Shown here: one piece after another, positions 34,194 through 44,224 of the stretch
Layout: each line of letters starts with the position of its first letter
Position numbering within the stretch: the first letter of the stretch is position 1
NCBI GenBank assembly: GCA_965234335.1
Contig: OZ248455.1
Coordinates: 1 to 64,000 of the forward strand
Origin: Leadbetterella lacustris
GTDB taxonomy: Bacteria > Bacteroidota > Bacteroidia > Cytophagales > Spirosomataceae
Reading direction: 5' to 3'
DNA length: 64,000 nucleotides
Made by a program: the position numbers and the translations under genes
The notes under the pieces: model-generated
Told to the model about the DNA's origin: nothing
The model's database searches: none
What the model saw: the letters and a program-made list of their open reading frames with translations, nothing else

Positions 34194-34724
34194 ATGAATA
34201 GAAGAGAACTTATTCAGCGAGTTACGGTGATGCTTGGAGGCGTTATGGCTGCACCGCTGATAGCCGGTGCCATGGGACAAGTGCTCAATACCGAGCCAGG
34301 TTTGGCGGTCGACGATTCGCAGGAAAAACTTTTGGCCGAGATTGCTGATATTATTATTCCTGCCACTTCTACTCCGGGTGCTAAAGAGGCTGGAGCCCAT
34401 AATTTTATCGTCAGAGTGGTGCGTGATTGCTACACGAAGGCAGAACAAAAGAAATTTTATGATGGGTTGGCAAAGTTAAATGACGACAGCAAATCTAAGT
34501 ATGGAAAAGGTTTTGTGGAGTTGACATTGCCACAAAAAAACGAAATGATAGAAGATGCCACGGTGTACAACAAAGATTTTTTCAGAGAAATGAAAAATCT
34601 CACCATCACGGGCTATTTTACTTCTGAAATCGGTGCTACGCAGGCCTTGGCTTATGACCCAATTCCGGGCAAATTTGACGGCTGTACTACTTTAGAAAAA
34701 GGTCAAAAAGCCTGGGCTTTATAA
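34194..34724 (+). CDS. Gluconate 2-dehydrogenase subunit 3-family protein
   Basis: A 176-aa protein with a twin-arginine-like N-terminus (MNRRELIQRVTVMLGGVMAA). The mature part carries EKLLAEIADIIIPATSTPGA, EAGAHNFIVRVV and the C-terminal PIPGKFDGC, the pattern of the small subunit of membrane GMC dehydrogenases. It would be exported with, or guide, its FAD-containing GMC partner, encoded 23 bases downstream. Confidence 0.85.
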   Translation: MNRRELIQRVTVMLGGVMAAPLIAGAMGQVLNTEPGLAVDDSQEKLLAEIADIIIPATSTPGAKEAGAHNFIVRVVRDCYTKAEQKKFYDGLAKLNDDSKSKYGKGFVELTLPQKNEMIEDATVYNKDFFREMKNLTITGYFTSEIGATQALAYDPIPGKFDGCTTLEKGQKAWAL

Positions 34725-34747
34725 TTTCAACCTCTTAAAAAAACATC

Positions 34748-36460
34748 ATGAATTTAAATATAGATGCCGTAAAGGCTCAAACATTCGACGCCATAGTGAT
34801 AGGCTCAGGTATCTCTGGCGGCTGGGCTTCTAAAGAACTTACAGAAAAGGGTTTAAAGGTGCTTATGCTCGACAAAGGCAAGCAACTCGAGCACGTAAGT
34901 GGCTACGAAAACGCCATGAAGAATCCTTGGGACACCATGTACAACGGCCGTTTGACTGTAGCTCAGAAAGAATCTCACCCTAAGTTGGCGAGAGATTATC
35001 CATATAATGAAAACACCGAAAAATATTGGATGAACGACTCGGATTCGATGTATCAAGAAGAGAAGCGTTTCGACTGGTATAGGCCAGATATTGTAGGCGG
35101 GAAATCTATCATGTGGGGTCGCCAGTCGTACAGATTGAGCGACATTGACTTTGAAGCTAACCTGAAAGAAGGCATAGCAGTGGACTGGCCCATCAGATAC
35201 AAAGACATAGCTCCTTGGTATTCTTATGTGGAAAAATTCGCAGGTATTTCAGGAGAAAAACTAGGCTTACCGCAGTTGCCCGATTCTGATTTTTTACCGG
35301 CCATGGATATGTATTGTGTAGAAAAAGAAGTGAAGAAGAAAATCGCCGAAAATTTTCCGGGTAGAATAATGACTATTGGTCGAGTAGCCAACCTTTCAGA
35401 GGCCCAGAAAGCCCAGACTGGTGTGGGTCGCTCGGGTTGTCAATATCGCAACAAATGCTCTTTGGGTTGTCCTTATGGTGCATATTTCAGTACGCAATCT
35501 GCCACCTTGCCAGCTGCCATGAAAACAGGTAGGTTAACAGTGAGGCCTGATTCTGTAGTGAAAGAAATCATGTATGATGAAAACAAAAATCGTGCTACTG
35601 GTGTAAGAGTGATAGACACAAATACTTTAGAAGTAATAGAGTTTTATGCCAAAATAGTATTTGTGAATGGTAGTACATTAGGCTCAACTTCCGTTTTGTT
35701 GAACTCAACCTCCAACAGATTTCCAAACGGAATGGGAAATGATTCTGGCGAATTAGGACACAATTTAATGGATCACCACTTCAAAATCGGAGCAAGTGGC
35801 GAGTGGGAAGGCGGGAAAGATAATTATTATTTGGGTAGAAGAGCAAACGGCATTTATGTGCCTCGCTATAGAAATATCGGTAACGACAAACGAGATTATG
35901 TTCGTGGTTTCGGCTACCAAGGTGGAGGCTCAAGAGCGGGTTGGAATCAAGGTTCTGGAGAAAAAGCTTTTGGTGCTGATATGAAGGAGTCCTTAACCAA
36001 GCCAGGTCCGTGGAGAATGGGATTGAGTGGTTTTGGTGAATGTTTGCCTTACCACGAAAACCGTATGTATCTTCACAAAACCGAAAAAGACAAGTGGGGA
36101 TTACCTATAGCAGTTTTTGATGCCGAATTTAAAGAGAATGAGGCTAAAATGCGTATAGACATGCAAAACGATGCCCAAGAGATGCTTGAAAAGGCAGGAA
36201 TGAAGAATGTACGTTCTTATGATAACAAATCTTATCCTGGCATGGCCATCCATGAGATGGGAACTGCTCGTATGGGTCGTGATCCAAAAACTTCGGTTTT
36301 GAACGGAAACAATCAGTTGCATTCAGTTCCAAATGTTTTTGTAACAGACGGAGCGGCTATGACCTCAGCCTCGTGTGTCAACCCATCTTTGACTTACATG
36401 GCACTAACAGCCCGAGCGGCTGATTTTGCGGTGAAGGAAATGAAGAAGAGGAATATTTGA
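34748..36460 (+). CDS. GMC-family FAD-dependent oxidoreductase
   Basis: A 570-aa protein. FAD-binding IVIGSGISGGWASKELTEKG begins near residue 16. A cysteine-rich stretch (GCQYRNKCSLGCPYG, about 237-251) resembles the loop of gluconate/fructose dehydrogenase large subunits. The C-terminal FAD segment (HSVPNVFVTDGAAM, then NPSLTYMALTARAA) is complete, and HEMGTARMG marks the active-site end. It oxidises a sugar or polyol; substrate not determinable. A near-paralogue with a nonsense codon is at 39715-41436. Confidence 0.88.
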   Translation: MNLNIDAVKAQTFDAIVIGSGISGGWASKELTEKGLKVLMLDKGKQLEHVSGYENAMKNPWDTMYNGRLTVAQKESHPKLARDYPYNENTEKYWMNDSDSMYQEEKRFDWYRPDIVGGKSIMWGRQSYRLSDIDFEANLKEGIAVDWPIRYKDIAPWYSYVEKFAGISGEKLGLPQLPDSDFLPAMDMYCVEKEVKKKIAENFPGRIMTIGRVANLSEAQKAQTGVGRSGCQYRNKCSLGCPYGAYFSTQSATLPAAMKTGRLTVRPDSVVKEIMYDENKNRATGVRVIDTNTLEVIEFYAKIVFVNGSTLGSTSVLLNSTSNRFPNGMGNDSGELGHNLMDHHFKIGASGEWEGGKDNYYLGRRANGIYVPRYRNIGNDKRDYVRGFGYQGGGSRAGWNQGSGEKAFGADMKESLTKPGPWRMGLSGFGECLPYHENRMYLHKTEKDKWGLPIAVFDAEFKENEAKMRIDMQNDAQEMLEKAGMKNVRSYDNKSYPGMAIHEMGTARMGRDPKTSVLNGNNQLHSVPNVFVTDGAAMTSASCVNPSLTYMALTARAADFAVKEMKKRNI

Positions 36461-36478
36461 TGATATCCTATAGAAAGT

Positions 36479-36516
36479 AGAAAAGACTCTTTAGGGTATC
36501 CTGAAGAGTCTTTTCT
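36479..36516 (+). terminator. Rho-independent terminator after GMC gene
   Basis: AGAAAAGACTCTT (36479-36491) and AAGAGTCTTTTCT (36504-36516) form a perfect 13-bp stem with a 12-base loop. The right arm supplies the T-rich stretch. Confidence 0.75.
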
Positions 36517-36793
36517 GTAGTAATAGTAGATATTGAAAATAATTGCCTCGAAAAAAAGGCACCAATTTTTTTGAAAACATACAATTCACCTAAAATCAAA
36601 AAAGGGTTTTAGATAATTTATGTTTTGTAAAAGGAAAGTGAAAAAATCCTTTTTGTTACATTGAAGATATGTTTTCAAGTTATTGTACATTCGCTATTAT
36701 TTGCTTAATATCAATCATTTATCTACAAAATTTTCAATTAAATTGCAACGGAACATCTTATAATTGCGTAGGTAAAAGCACAAGAAGTTTTTT

Positions 36794-37669
36794 ATGAAAA
36801 TAATTATTACAATCTCTTTTTTTCTTTTGGTTGCAAATGTCCACAGTCAGGAAGTCAATCCTCAACTTCCCGATTTCGGTGAAAGCACATCAATTACAGG
36901 CATGAAACTGGTATGGAGAGATGAATTTAATGAAAACGGCCAACCAAATCCAAAGTTTTGGATGCATGAAAAAGGCTTTGTCAGAAACGAAGAATTGCAA
37001 TGGTATCAAGAAGGAAATGCCAGTTGTAAAAATGGAGTTTTAATGATTGAAGGGGAAAGGGTTCGAATTCCGAATCCAAATTTTGAAGCAGGAAACACCA
37101 GTTGGCGGAAAAATAGAAAAGAAATCAACTTCACATCAGCCAGTATTCAGACCAAAGGCTTGAAAGAATGGCAATTTGGTACTTTTATCATCAGAGCCAG
37201 AATCGACACCACACTGGGTTCGTGGCCAGCCATTTGGACGCTCGGGAATTCAGGACAATGGCCATCTAATGGCGAGATTGACATTATGGAGTTTTACCGA
37301 GTGAAATCACAACCAACGATTTTGGCCAATGTAGCTCACGGAACAGATAAACAATATGTAGCCAAATGGGATAATTCAAAAACGAGTTTGAAACATTTTA
37401 CCGAAAAAAATAAAGATTGGGTAAAACAATTTCATATTTGGCGAATGGAGTGGACTCCTGAAAGCATCTATCTATTCTTAGATGATGAATTGCTCAACAC
37501 AACTTCTCTTTCAGAAACCATCAATCCCGATGGGAAAAATCCTTTCTTACAACCGCATTTTTTGCTGTTAAATTTGGCGATTGGTGGGCAGAATGGTGGC
37601 GAGCCAAGCCCCGAAACTAAGCTAATCAAATACGAAGTTGATTATGTGAGGGTTTATCAGAAAGAGTGA
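36794..37669 (+). CDS. GH16 beta-glucanase, secreted
   Basis: A 291-aa protein with a signal peptide (1-18, ending VHSQ). It is a single GH16 domain: MKLVWRDEFNENGQPNPKFW, GSWPAIWTLG, and the catalytic GEIDIMEFYR (ExDxxE). YEVDYVRVYQKE ends the fold. It probably cleaves beta-1,3- or mixed-linkage glucans in the periplasm or outside. It is convergent with the sulfatase gene, with three bases between stops. The preceding 330 bases hold only the terminator at 36479-36516 and no clear promoter. Confidence 0.88.
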   Translation: MKIIITISFFLLVANVHSQEVNPQLPDFGESTSITGMKLVWRDEFNENGQPNPKFWMHEKGFVRNEELQWYQEGNASCKNGVLMIEGERVRIPNPNFEAGNTSWRKNRKEINFTSASIQTKGLKEWQFGTFIIRARIDTTLGSWPAIWTLGNSGQWPSNGEIDIMEFYRVKSQPTILANVAHGTDKQYVAKWDNSKTSLKHFTEKNKDWVKQFHIWRMEWTPESIYLFLDDELLNTTSLSETINPDGKNPFLQPHFLLLNLAIGGQNGGEPSPETKLIKYEVDYVRVYQKE

Positions 37670-37672
37670 AGT

Positions 37673-39418
37673 TTATTTTTCCAAAATAATCGACTTCACC
37701 TCTGCCACCTCAGAGTAAGCAATTTTCGAGACGGTTAAAACGAGTTTACTTTTTCCTTTCGGAACCATTATTTTACCCACAACCACTGTTTTCCAATCTT
37801 TTTCATAGACCTCTTTTCGTACCACTCTGTCGGGGCTATGCATCATTGGTGGGTCAAAAGCATCTGTTATTTTTACCTTAATTTGTTGATTGTTAACCAT
37901 TAAGCTTATTTCTGAGCCAGTTTGTTGTGCAGGGCAAGTGTAGGCCATCTTGACCGTAAACATTTGTTTTTCAGTTGATTCTACCTCCCACCAAATACTA
38001 TCTTTTTCGTTTTTCCAATTCACCAACCAGTCATGTACCCAGCCATGACCTTCTTTGTATTTTATGTTTCCCGAAAAACTTGCTTCATAAGTTGGCAGCT
38101 CAATAAATTTCAGCTTTTTACTTAGCGGAATCGATAATTCGGGTTTTATTTCCTTTTTAACTTCGGCAAACCATCTTTGATAATCGGCCATTAAACCACG
38201 GGTTATTGTTGGTTCAGTTTCTGCAATATCATTTTTTTGTTCAGGGTCTTTTAGCATATCGTATAGCTCCGTGGTGTTCTCTTTTACAATCAAACGATAT
38301 TGATTGGTCCGAACTGCGGCAGGAAAGGCTTTAATTGTTTTTTCCGGTTGGGCAACATGGGTAAATAACTTCCTATCAACTATTTCTGACTCTCCAAAAA
38401 GGTTTTTAGCCAAACTAATGCCATCTAAGGGCAAAGTTTCAATGGGTTTTAGTTGACACAATTCAGCTAGTGTAGGCAAAATATCAGTATGTCCGCCCAA
38501 GACCTTTACAGTTGAAGGCTGAATTTTGCCTTGCCATCTGACCAAACAGGGCACTCGCACGCCACCTTCATCAACACTACCTTTTATTCCTTTCATTTTT
38601 GCGTTAAAACGAACACCGTTAGGGCCATTGTCGGTCATAAAAATCACAATTGTATTTTCGGACAAGCCTGAATCATCTAATTTTTTGAGAAGTTTTCCTA
38701 CGTTTTCATCCATGTTTTCGCACATTGCGTAGATACTCGCCAGCTCATTGTCTAAGCCTTTTGCTTTATATTTATCAAAGTATTTGTCAGGAACTTGATG
38801 CGGCGAATGCGGTGCATTGTAAGGAACATAGCAGAAAAATGACTCTTTTTTGTTGTTTTCAATAAATTCCAGGGCTTTTTCGGTCAGAACATCTGTTATA
38901 TAACCTTTAGTCGAAACTTCTTTTCCATTGTGTTCAAGTTTGGTGTCAAAATAGTTTGACCAATGTCCTCCACAAAAACCAAAAAACTCATCGAAACCTT
39001 GTCCATTTGGATGATTTGGGAAGTGTTTTCCATTGTGCCATTTTCCAAAAATCCCTGTTTTGTATCCGTTTTTTTTGAAAACTTCGGCAAGTGTAACTTC
39101 TTTTTCTCGCATAATTTCTAATCCTTTTGATACAGAAACAGTACCCGTACGAAGGTGATAACGCCCTGTAAGCAAACTCGCTCGGGTTGGGGCACAAAGC
39201 GGACTCACATAAAACCGTTCAAACTGAGCGGATTCTTTGGCTAATTTATCAATAACGGGTGTTTCGATTACATCATTGCCATGAATACCCAAGTCGCCAT
39301 ATCCTTGGTCGTCAGTCAAGATTAGCAAGACATTGGGAGAAGTTTTGGTTTTAGGAATGGAATTTATGAAAAGAAACAAGCAAAGGAATGCGATTGTGGC
39401 AATTATTACATTTTTCAT
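37673..39418 (-). CDS. Arylsulfatase A-like type I sulfatase, secreted
   Basis: A 581-aa protein. An N-terminal hydrophobic signal or anchor is followed by NVLLILTDDQGYGDLGIHG (metal-binding DD), the formylglycine motif CAPTR with Cys75 in SPLCAPTRASLLTGR, GIFGKWHNGKHFP (GK..H), and IFMTDNGPNG. A C-terminal beta-rich region of about 130 residues extends the usual fold. It has Thr where the other sulfatase here has Ser in CxPSR; both are accepted. Substrate unknown. The 296 bases upstream of its start toward the next gene show nothing notable. Confidence 0.88.
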   Translation of the reverse strand: MKNVIIATIAFLCLFLFINSIPKTKTSPNVLLILTDDQGYGDLGIHGNDVIETPVIDKLAKESAQFERFYVSPLCAPTRASLLTGRYHLRTGTVSVSKGLEIMREKEVTLAEVFKKNGYKTGIFGKWHNGKHFPNHPNGQGFDEFFGFCGGHWSNYFDTKLEHNGKEVSTKGYITDVLTEKALEFIENNKKESFFCYVPYNAPHSPHQVPDKYFDKYKAKGLDNELASIYAMCENMDENVGKLLKKLDDSGLSENTIVIFMTDNGPNGVRFNAKMKGIKGSVDEGGVRVPCLVRWQGKIQPSTVKVLGGHTDILPTLAELCQLKPIETLPLDGISLAKNLFGESEIVDRKLFTHVAQPEKTIKAFPAAVRTNQYRLIVKENTTELYDMLKDPEQKNDIAETEPTITRGLMADYQRWFAEVKKEIKPELSIPLSKKLKFIELPTYEASFSGNIKYKEGHGWVHDWLVNWKNEKDSIWWEVESTEKQMFTVKMAYTCPAQQTGSEISLMVNNQQIKVKITDAFDPPMMHSPDRVVRKEVYEKDWKTVVVGKIMVPKGKSKLVLTVSKIAYSEVAEVKSIILEK

Positions 39419-39714
39419 ATTTAAATATTTTGAAACCCTTTTACGTCTATAATTAGTTCGAAAAAAAAGTATTATGAACTAAGTTTATCGAACGGCCTTT
39501 ATTCATTTGAGTATTTTTAGAATTGTTTTAAGTAGTAAATTAAGTTAAATTCTCAAAAATGTTTAGTAACCCAAAATAAATCAAATGTTTTCAAAACCAA
39601 CACAACCAATGGCTTATTTCAAAAAAACTCAAATTTTTTAGATTATTTGTTTAAAAAGCCAATAATAAAAAAACTTTCTTTTAATTTCGTAATCGTTCAA
39701 CCAAAAAACATTAA

Positions 39715-41436
39715 ATGGCCAATCTGAATACAAAACTCAATAAAACAAACACCTACGACGCCATAGTGGTAGGCTCAGGTATGAGTGGGAGTTGGGCAGC
39801 AAAAGAACTTTCAGAGAAGGGTCTGAAGACGCTTGTTTTAGAGAAAGGACGGATGGTCAATCATTTGGAAGATTATCCAACAATGAACCAAGACCCATGG
39901 GACAAAGAGCACAGGGGTGCACTCACGGTTGAAGACAAGAAAAAGCACCATATACAAATCAGAAGCGGCTTTGTGGGTGAAGATACTAAACATTTCTGGA
40001 CCAATGATCTAGATAATCCTTATCAAGAAACACAACCATTCGACTGGATTCGTGGACATCAGACGGGTGGCCGAAGTTTGCTTTGGGGAAAGCATACCTA
40101 TCGTTGGAGTGAGCACGATTTTGAGGCCAATGCACGTGAAGGTATAGCGGTAGATTGGCCTATTAGATACAAAGACATTGCCCCGTGGTAAAGTTATGTA
40201 GAAAAATTTGTTGGTATAAGTGGCGAAAAGCTGGGTTTGAGTCATTTGCCTGATGGAGAATTTCAGCCTCCATTTCCATTAAACTGCTTAGAGGATCATT
40301 TCAAGGCACAAATTCAAAGTAAATTCAAAGGCAGATATGTTACTTCTGGTCGTGTGGCTCACTTGACAGAACCCACCGAAGAACAGCTAAAGCTGGGCCG
40401 AGGAAAATGTCAAAACAGAAACCGCTGCTCAAGAGGTTGTCCTTTTGGAGCTTATTTTAGTGCCAATTCATCTACTTTACCTGCTGCCAACAATACGGGT
40501 AATTTTGTAATCCGCCCCCATTCAGTGGTAAAAGAAATACTTTTTGATAATCAAACCCAAAAAGCAACCGGTGTGGTGGTAATAGATGCTCAGACATTGG
40601 AGGAGCATACTTTCAAGGCCAAAATTATTTTCTTAAACGCCTCGGCCATGTCAACAGCTCAGATTTTAATGAATTCTAAATCAGAGCGTTTTCCTAATGG
40701 CATGGGCAATGATTCAGGTGAATTGGGGCATAACATCATGGATCACCACTATCATGTGGGAGCTATGGGCGATTTTGATGGTATAGAAGAAGATTATTAC
40801 AAGGGCAGAAAGCCAGTAGGTATTTTTATTCCTAAATATGTCAATCTGGATGCCAAAACTCAGAATAAAAACTTCTTGCGAGGTTATGATTATCAGGGAG
40901 CGTCAGGAAGGGCTAATTGGGGAAGAGGAGAAGACGAAGTTGGTATCGGTGCCGATTTTAAAGACTCGCTGTACAAACCAGGAGGTTGGAATATGTCATT
41001 GATGGGTTTTGGAGAGGTTTTGCCTTATCATGAAAACAAAATGCATTTAGACTTTACAAAAACCGATAAATGGGGAATGCCTCAGATCGTTTTTGACTCT
41101 GGATTCAAGAAAAATGAGTTAGAAATGCGGAAACAAATAAAAGCAGACGCCGTTGAAATGCTCGAAGCATCCGGTTTCAAAAACGTAAAGTCTTTTGATA
41201 ATTCAGGCGGTATGGGTGTGGGCGTTCACGAAATGGGAACCGCCAGAATGGGACGGAACCCAAAAACTTCGGTGCTGAATGGAAACAATCAGTTGCATGG
41301 TGTGAAGAATGTGTTCATTACAGATGGGGCTTGTATGACGAGCTCAAGCTGTGTCAATCCATCAATTACATACATGGCTTTAACTGCTCGTGCGGCAAAT
41401 TTTGCGGTGGATGAACTCAACAAGAAAAATTTGTAG
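39715..41436 (+). pseudogene. GMC-family oxidoreductase interrupted by one nonsense codon
   Basis: One continuous frame of 573 codons apart from TAA at 40189-40191. The break falls at IAPW-stop-SYVEKF, where the paralogue at 34748 reads IAPWYSYVEKF, so a Tyr codon changed to TAA. Both halves keep full motifs: VVGSGMSGSWAAKELSEKG, the CQNRNRCSRGCPFG loop, HEMGTARMG and NPSITYMALTARAA. There is no frameshift and no other lesion, so the mutation is recent, a sequencing error, or subject to read-through. The second part could restart at ATG 40237 but would lack the FAD-binding domain. Confidence 0.85.
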
Positions 41437-41491
41437 TATTTCTGAAATTTAAGATTTGAGAAATCCTAAGGTACCTCGGTTTTCAAAATGC

Positions 41492-42835
41492 TCATTTAAA
41501 ACTTCTCAAATCAAACAAAATACCAGCCCTCAGCTGGAAATTAACACCTTTTTGAATAGACTCATATTTGTAAAAATTGAAAGCCATTGATGGCTGAAGT
41601 TGGAATATAAACCGTTTTAATTGATACTGTAAGCCCACCCCAGCAGACACTTGACTCCAAGAGTTCATCTTTTTTGTGGAAGAAAAAGCGAAGGCAGTTT
41701 CTGCAATGTCTTTTTCAAGTTCAACCTCAATATCCTCTATTACGGAAAGGTCTATTTTTCCTCCCATTGAATATTGAATAGAAAGATTTTTGCCCAAATA
41801 CTGATAATAATTAACAGCAAGAGGAAGCTCTATTTTTGTGGAATTGAACTCAATGTCGTCTATATTTTCATAATCTTGAGGTAAATATTTTACATATTTT
41901 GTCTCAAAATTGGTTTTGTTTATAAAATTGTATTCTTCACCACTTTCATACTCCATTTCGTGTAGAAACTTTGCTTTAATACCTCCTGAAATACTTATGT
42001 CATTACTTACAAACACCTCTAGTGTAGGTCCAAAGGCGTAACTGTAAGGATTACTATATTCTGCGTTTAGACCAACTCTCGGCCTCAAATTCGGACGCCA
42101 CCTTAATTTATGATTTTCCGATACATTGTTAGTTTTTGTATCAATATAGTGTTTTACAGAGTCTATTATCTGACTTATTTCTTTTTCTTTTACAGAATTA
42201 CCTAGCATTTCTTTACTCGGAATTATTAATTCATCTTTAGTTTCATGCGTAGGTTTCGACTCAGAGGTATTTATCATTTCAAACTGAATCGGTGTGTTTG
42301 TTTTCAAAGAACCACTTACTTTATTTCCAGATTTTTCTAGGTTAAAGGTTTCATTACTAGTTGATTTACCCACATTAAGTTGGTCTGTTTGTATCTGAAC
42401 TGTATTATCCTTTTTTTGCGAAAATTGCTGCAATTCTAGGCTGGGATTCTCTGAAATTCTACCTTTGCGGCTTAATTCATATTTTTCTGGCAAAAGTCTT
42501 TGGCTCTGTTCTCTCACATAAATGGTTTTGGTTATCACCAAAGTATCTATTCTGGAGATGGTTTGAGTATGTTCGGTTGCTCTTACTATGGGTGATTTTT
42601 TTGTATTTTCAAGAGCTTGCAATTTATCCCATACTTGGGTGAGGTTATAACCCATCACTAAAATAGCCATACTAGTGGCTAATCCATAAAGTTTCCAGCC
42701 CAAGTTTTGACTTAAAGCCAAATACCAAGGCATCGGGAGGGCAGTTTTTACATTTTGCCAAACTTTTGGGCTAACTTTCGATTTGTAGTTTTCGAGCCCA
42801 TCCTTAAAATTTTTTTCAAACATTTCCTCTGACAT
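41492..42835 (-). CDS. Anti-sigma-like N-terminus fused to outer-membrane-type beta-barrel
   Basis: A 447-aa protein. Residues 1-40 resemble the cytosolic end of Bacteroidota sigma-linked membrane proteins (EMFEKNFKDGLENYKSKVSP), followed by one transmembrane helix (about 46-65, LYGLATSMAILVMGYNL). A low-complexity linker of about 170 residues rich in Ser/Thr/Lys/Glu follows. Residues 245-447 are amphipathic beta-strands ending in a barrel-like repeat (LRPRVGLNAEYSNPYSYAFG ... LRAGILFDLRSF). It follows the sigma gene after six bases. Confidence 0.65.
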   Translation of the reverse strand: MSEEMFEKNFKDGLENYKSKVSPKVWQNVKTALPMPWYLALSQNLGWKLYGLATSMAILVMGYNLTQVWDKLQALENTKKSPIVRATEHTQTISRIDTLVITKTIYVREQSQRLLPEKYELSRKGRISENPSLELQQFSQKKDNTVQIQTDQLNVGKSTSNETFNLEKSGNKVSGSLKTNTPIQFEMINTSESKPTHETKDELIIPSKEMLGNSVKEKEISQIIDSVKHYIDTKTNNVSENHKLRWRPNLRPRVGLNAEYSNPYSYAFGPTLEVFVSNDISISGGIKAKFLHEMEYESGEEYNFINKTNFETKYVKYLPQDYENIDDIEFNSTKIELPLAVNYYQYLGKNLSIQYSMGGKIDLSVIEDIEVELEKDIAETAFAFSSTKKMNSWSQVSAGVGLQYQLKRFIFQLQPSMAFNFYKYESIQKGVNFQLRAGILFDLRSFK

Positions 42836-42841
42836 GTTCTT

Positions 42842-43414
42842 TCAGTATTTTGAATCTATTAATAGATATTGATTTATTTTTTCTTTCAGTTTAGCCTTGG
42901 CCTTGGTAAGGTTTGCTCTTACGGCACTTTCAGTACACTGAAGTTCTTTGGCTATTTCGGTATGTGTGTATCCATCCACCACCGACATCGAAAACACTAT
43001 TCGGTAGGCTGGTGAAAGACTTTGTACTAAGTTCATAATTTCTTCCGCGTCTAAAGGGTAATGATTGGTTTCTTGAGCATTGAAAGTCTCCTCAGCGGTG
43101 TCGAGGTTATAAAAATTCAGGGTGTTTTTGTTCTTTCTGTAATAGTCGATGGCGGTATTTACCACTATCCTTCTAAACCATGCCTCAAATTTCTGCTCCC
43201 CTCTGTAGTCATTTATTTTGCTAAACACTTTAATGAAGCCATCACTGAGTATTTCCTCAGCCTCAAATTCGCTGTTTGCATAACGCATACAGATGTTTTT
43301 TCCGAATTCGGCAAAACGTTCATACAAAAGTTTTTGTGCTTTTGGTTGCCCTTTTTTGCAATCCTCGATGGTTCTTGTTAAGTCAAAACTTGTATTCTTT
43401 TTTCTGAATATCAC
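42842..43414 (-). CDS. ECF-type RNA polymerase sigma factor
   Basis: A 190-aa protein. Sigma region 2 spans about residues 20-95 (AEEILSDGFIKVFSKINDYR, FEAWFRRIVVNTAIDYYRKN), and region 4 spans 125-180 (LSPAYRIVFSMSVVDGYTHT, EIAKELQCTESAVRANLTKA). It directs RNA polymerase to a specific promoter set, probably controlled by the membrane protein encoded immediately downstream. Confidence 0.9.
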   Translation of the reverse strand: MIFRKKNTSFDLTRTIEDCKKGQPKAQKLLYERFAEFGKNICMRYANSEFEAEEILSDGFIKVFSKINDYRGEQKFEAWFRRIVVNTAIDYYRKNKNTLNFYNLDTAEETFNAQETNHYPLDAEEIMNLVQSLSPAYRIVFSMSVVDGYTHTEIAKELQCTESAVRANLTKAKAKLKEKINQYLLIDSKY

Positions 43415-43582
43415 ATTGATGATTTTTAGTATTCAATTAGTTGACGAAATTTTTGTCCCGAATGCTTCCATAAAAAAATAAATATTTCTTTGGAAGCAAA
43501 TTAAATTCCATGTTCGTCTTTTATGGCAAAGGGTCACCAGGAACCTTGGTTTAATGTTTCAATAAATTAAAAATCAAAAAAA

Positions 43583-44029
43583 ATGAAAAATTGTTTAATC
43601 GTTGTTTTTTTAAGCTTTGCTATTGCTTTCACAACTACAAGTTGTAAAGACGAAAGCGTCATGCCGTCATCCGATCTTCCATCAAGCATCACCACATTTA
43701 TTTCTACTCATTTCTCGAGCCAAACTATCATTCAAAGTATAAAAGACTATAACGAGACTCCGTTTAGGTATTACTACGAGGTACTTCTAAGCGACTTTGT
43801 TACTTTAGAGTTTAACAAAAAAGGTGAGATAACCAAAATTGAATCAAGAGCCGAAATTCCTACTGCCGCCATTCCTTCAGCTAAAGTTGTTCAAAAAGCC
43901 AAAGAATTATTCGCTGATGCAGTTATAATTGGTTGGCAAATGGACGATAGAAAACAAGAACTTAAACTTTCAAACAAAATAACCTTGGAGTTTAATAAAG
44001 CCGGAGATTTTCTGAGAATTGATGATTGA
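43583..44029 (+). CDS. PepSY-like small lipoprotein
   Basis: A 148-aa protein with a lipobox in FTTTSCKDES (Cys about 21). Two PepSY-like repeats (about residues 33-80 and 90-148: LPSSITTFISTHF, YYYEVLLSDFVTLEFNKKGE, and KITLEFNKAGDFLRIDD) suggest the putative beta-lactamase-inhibitor-like PepSY family of Bacteroidota. Function unknown. Divergent from the sigma operon and followed by a terminator. Confidence 0.75.
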   Translation: MKNCLIVVFLSFAIAFTTTSCKDESVMPSSDLPSSITTFISTHFSSQTIIQSIKDYNETPFRYYYEVLLSDFVTLEFNKKGEITKIESRAEIPTAAIPSAKVVQKAKELFADAVIIGWQMDDRKQELKLSNKITLEFNKAGDFLRIDD

Positions 44030-44104
44030 GCAAATTCGTTAATCTCCATTTCCAAGGATTCATGAATATAACGGAGATATGTATCTCAGAAACTGATCAA
44101 AAAT

Positions 44105-44136
44105 GGAAGCCTAGTTAGGGCTTCCGTTTTTATTTT
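44105..44136 (+). terminator. Rho-independent terminator
   Basis: GGAAGCC (44105-44111) pairs with GGCTTCC (44119-44125), followed by a T-rich run. Ends the PepSY-like gene. Confidence 0.75.
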
Positions 44137-44224
44137 AATTCACTCTTTTGTGCCCTTTTGTAGATTTTGAAAGGAACTTTTTTTAATTTCATGCGGATTT
44201 TATTCAACCCTTCCTAAAAAGTAA

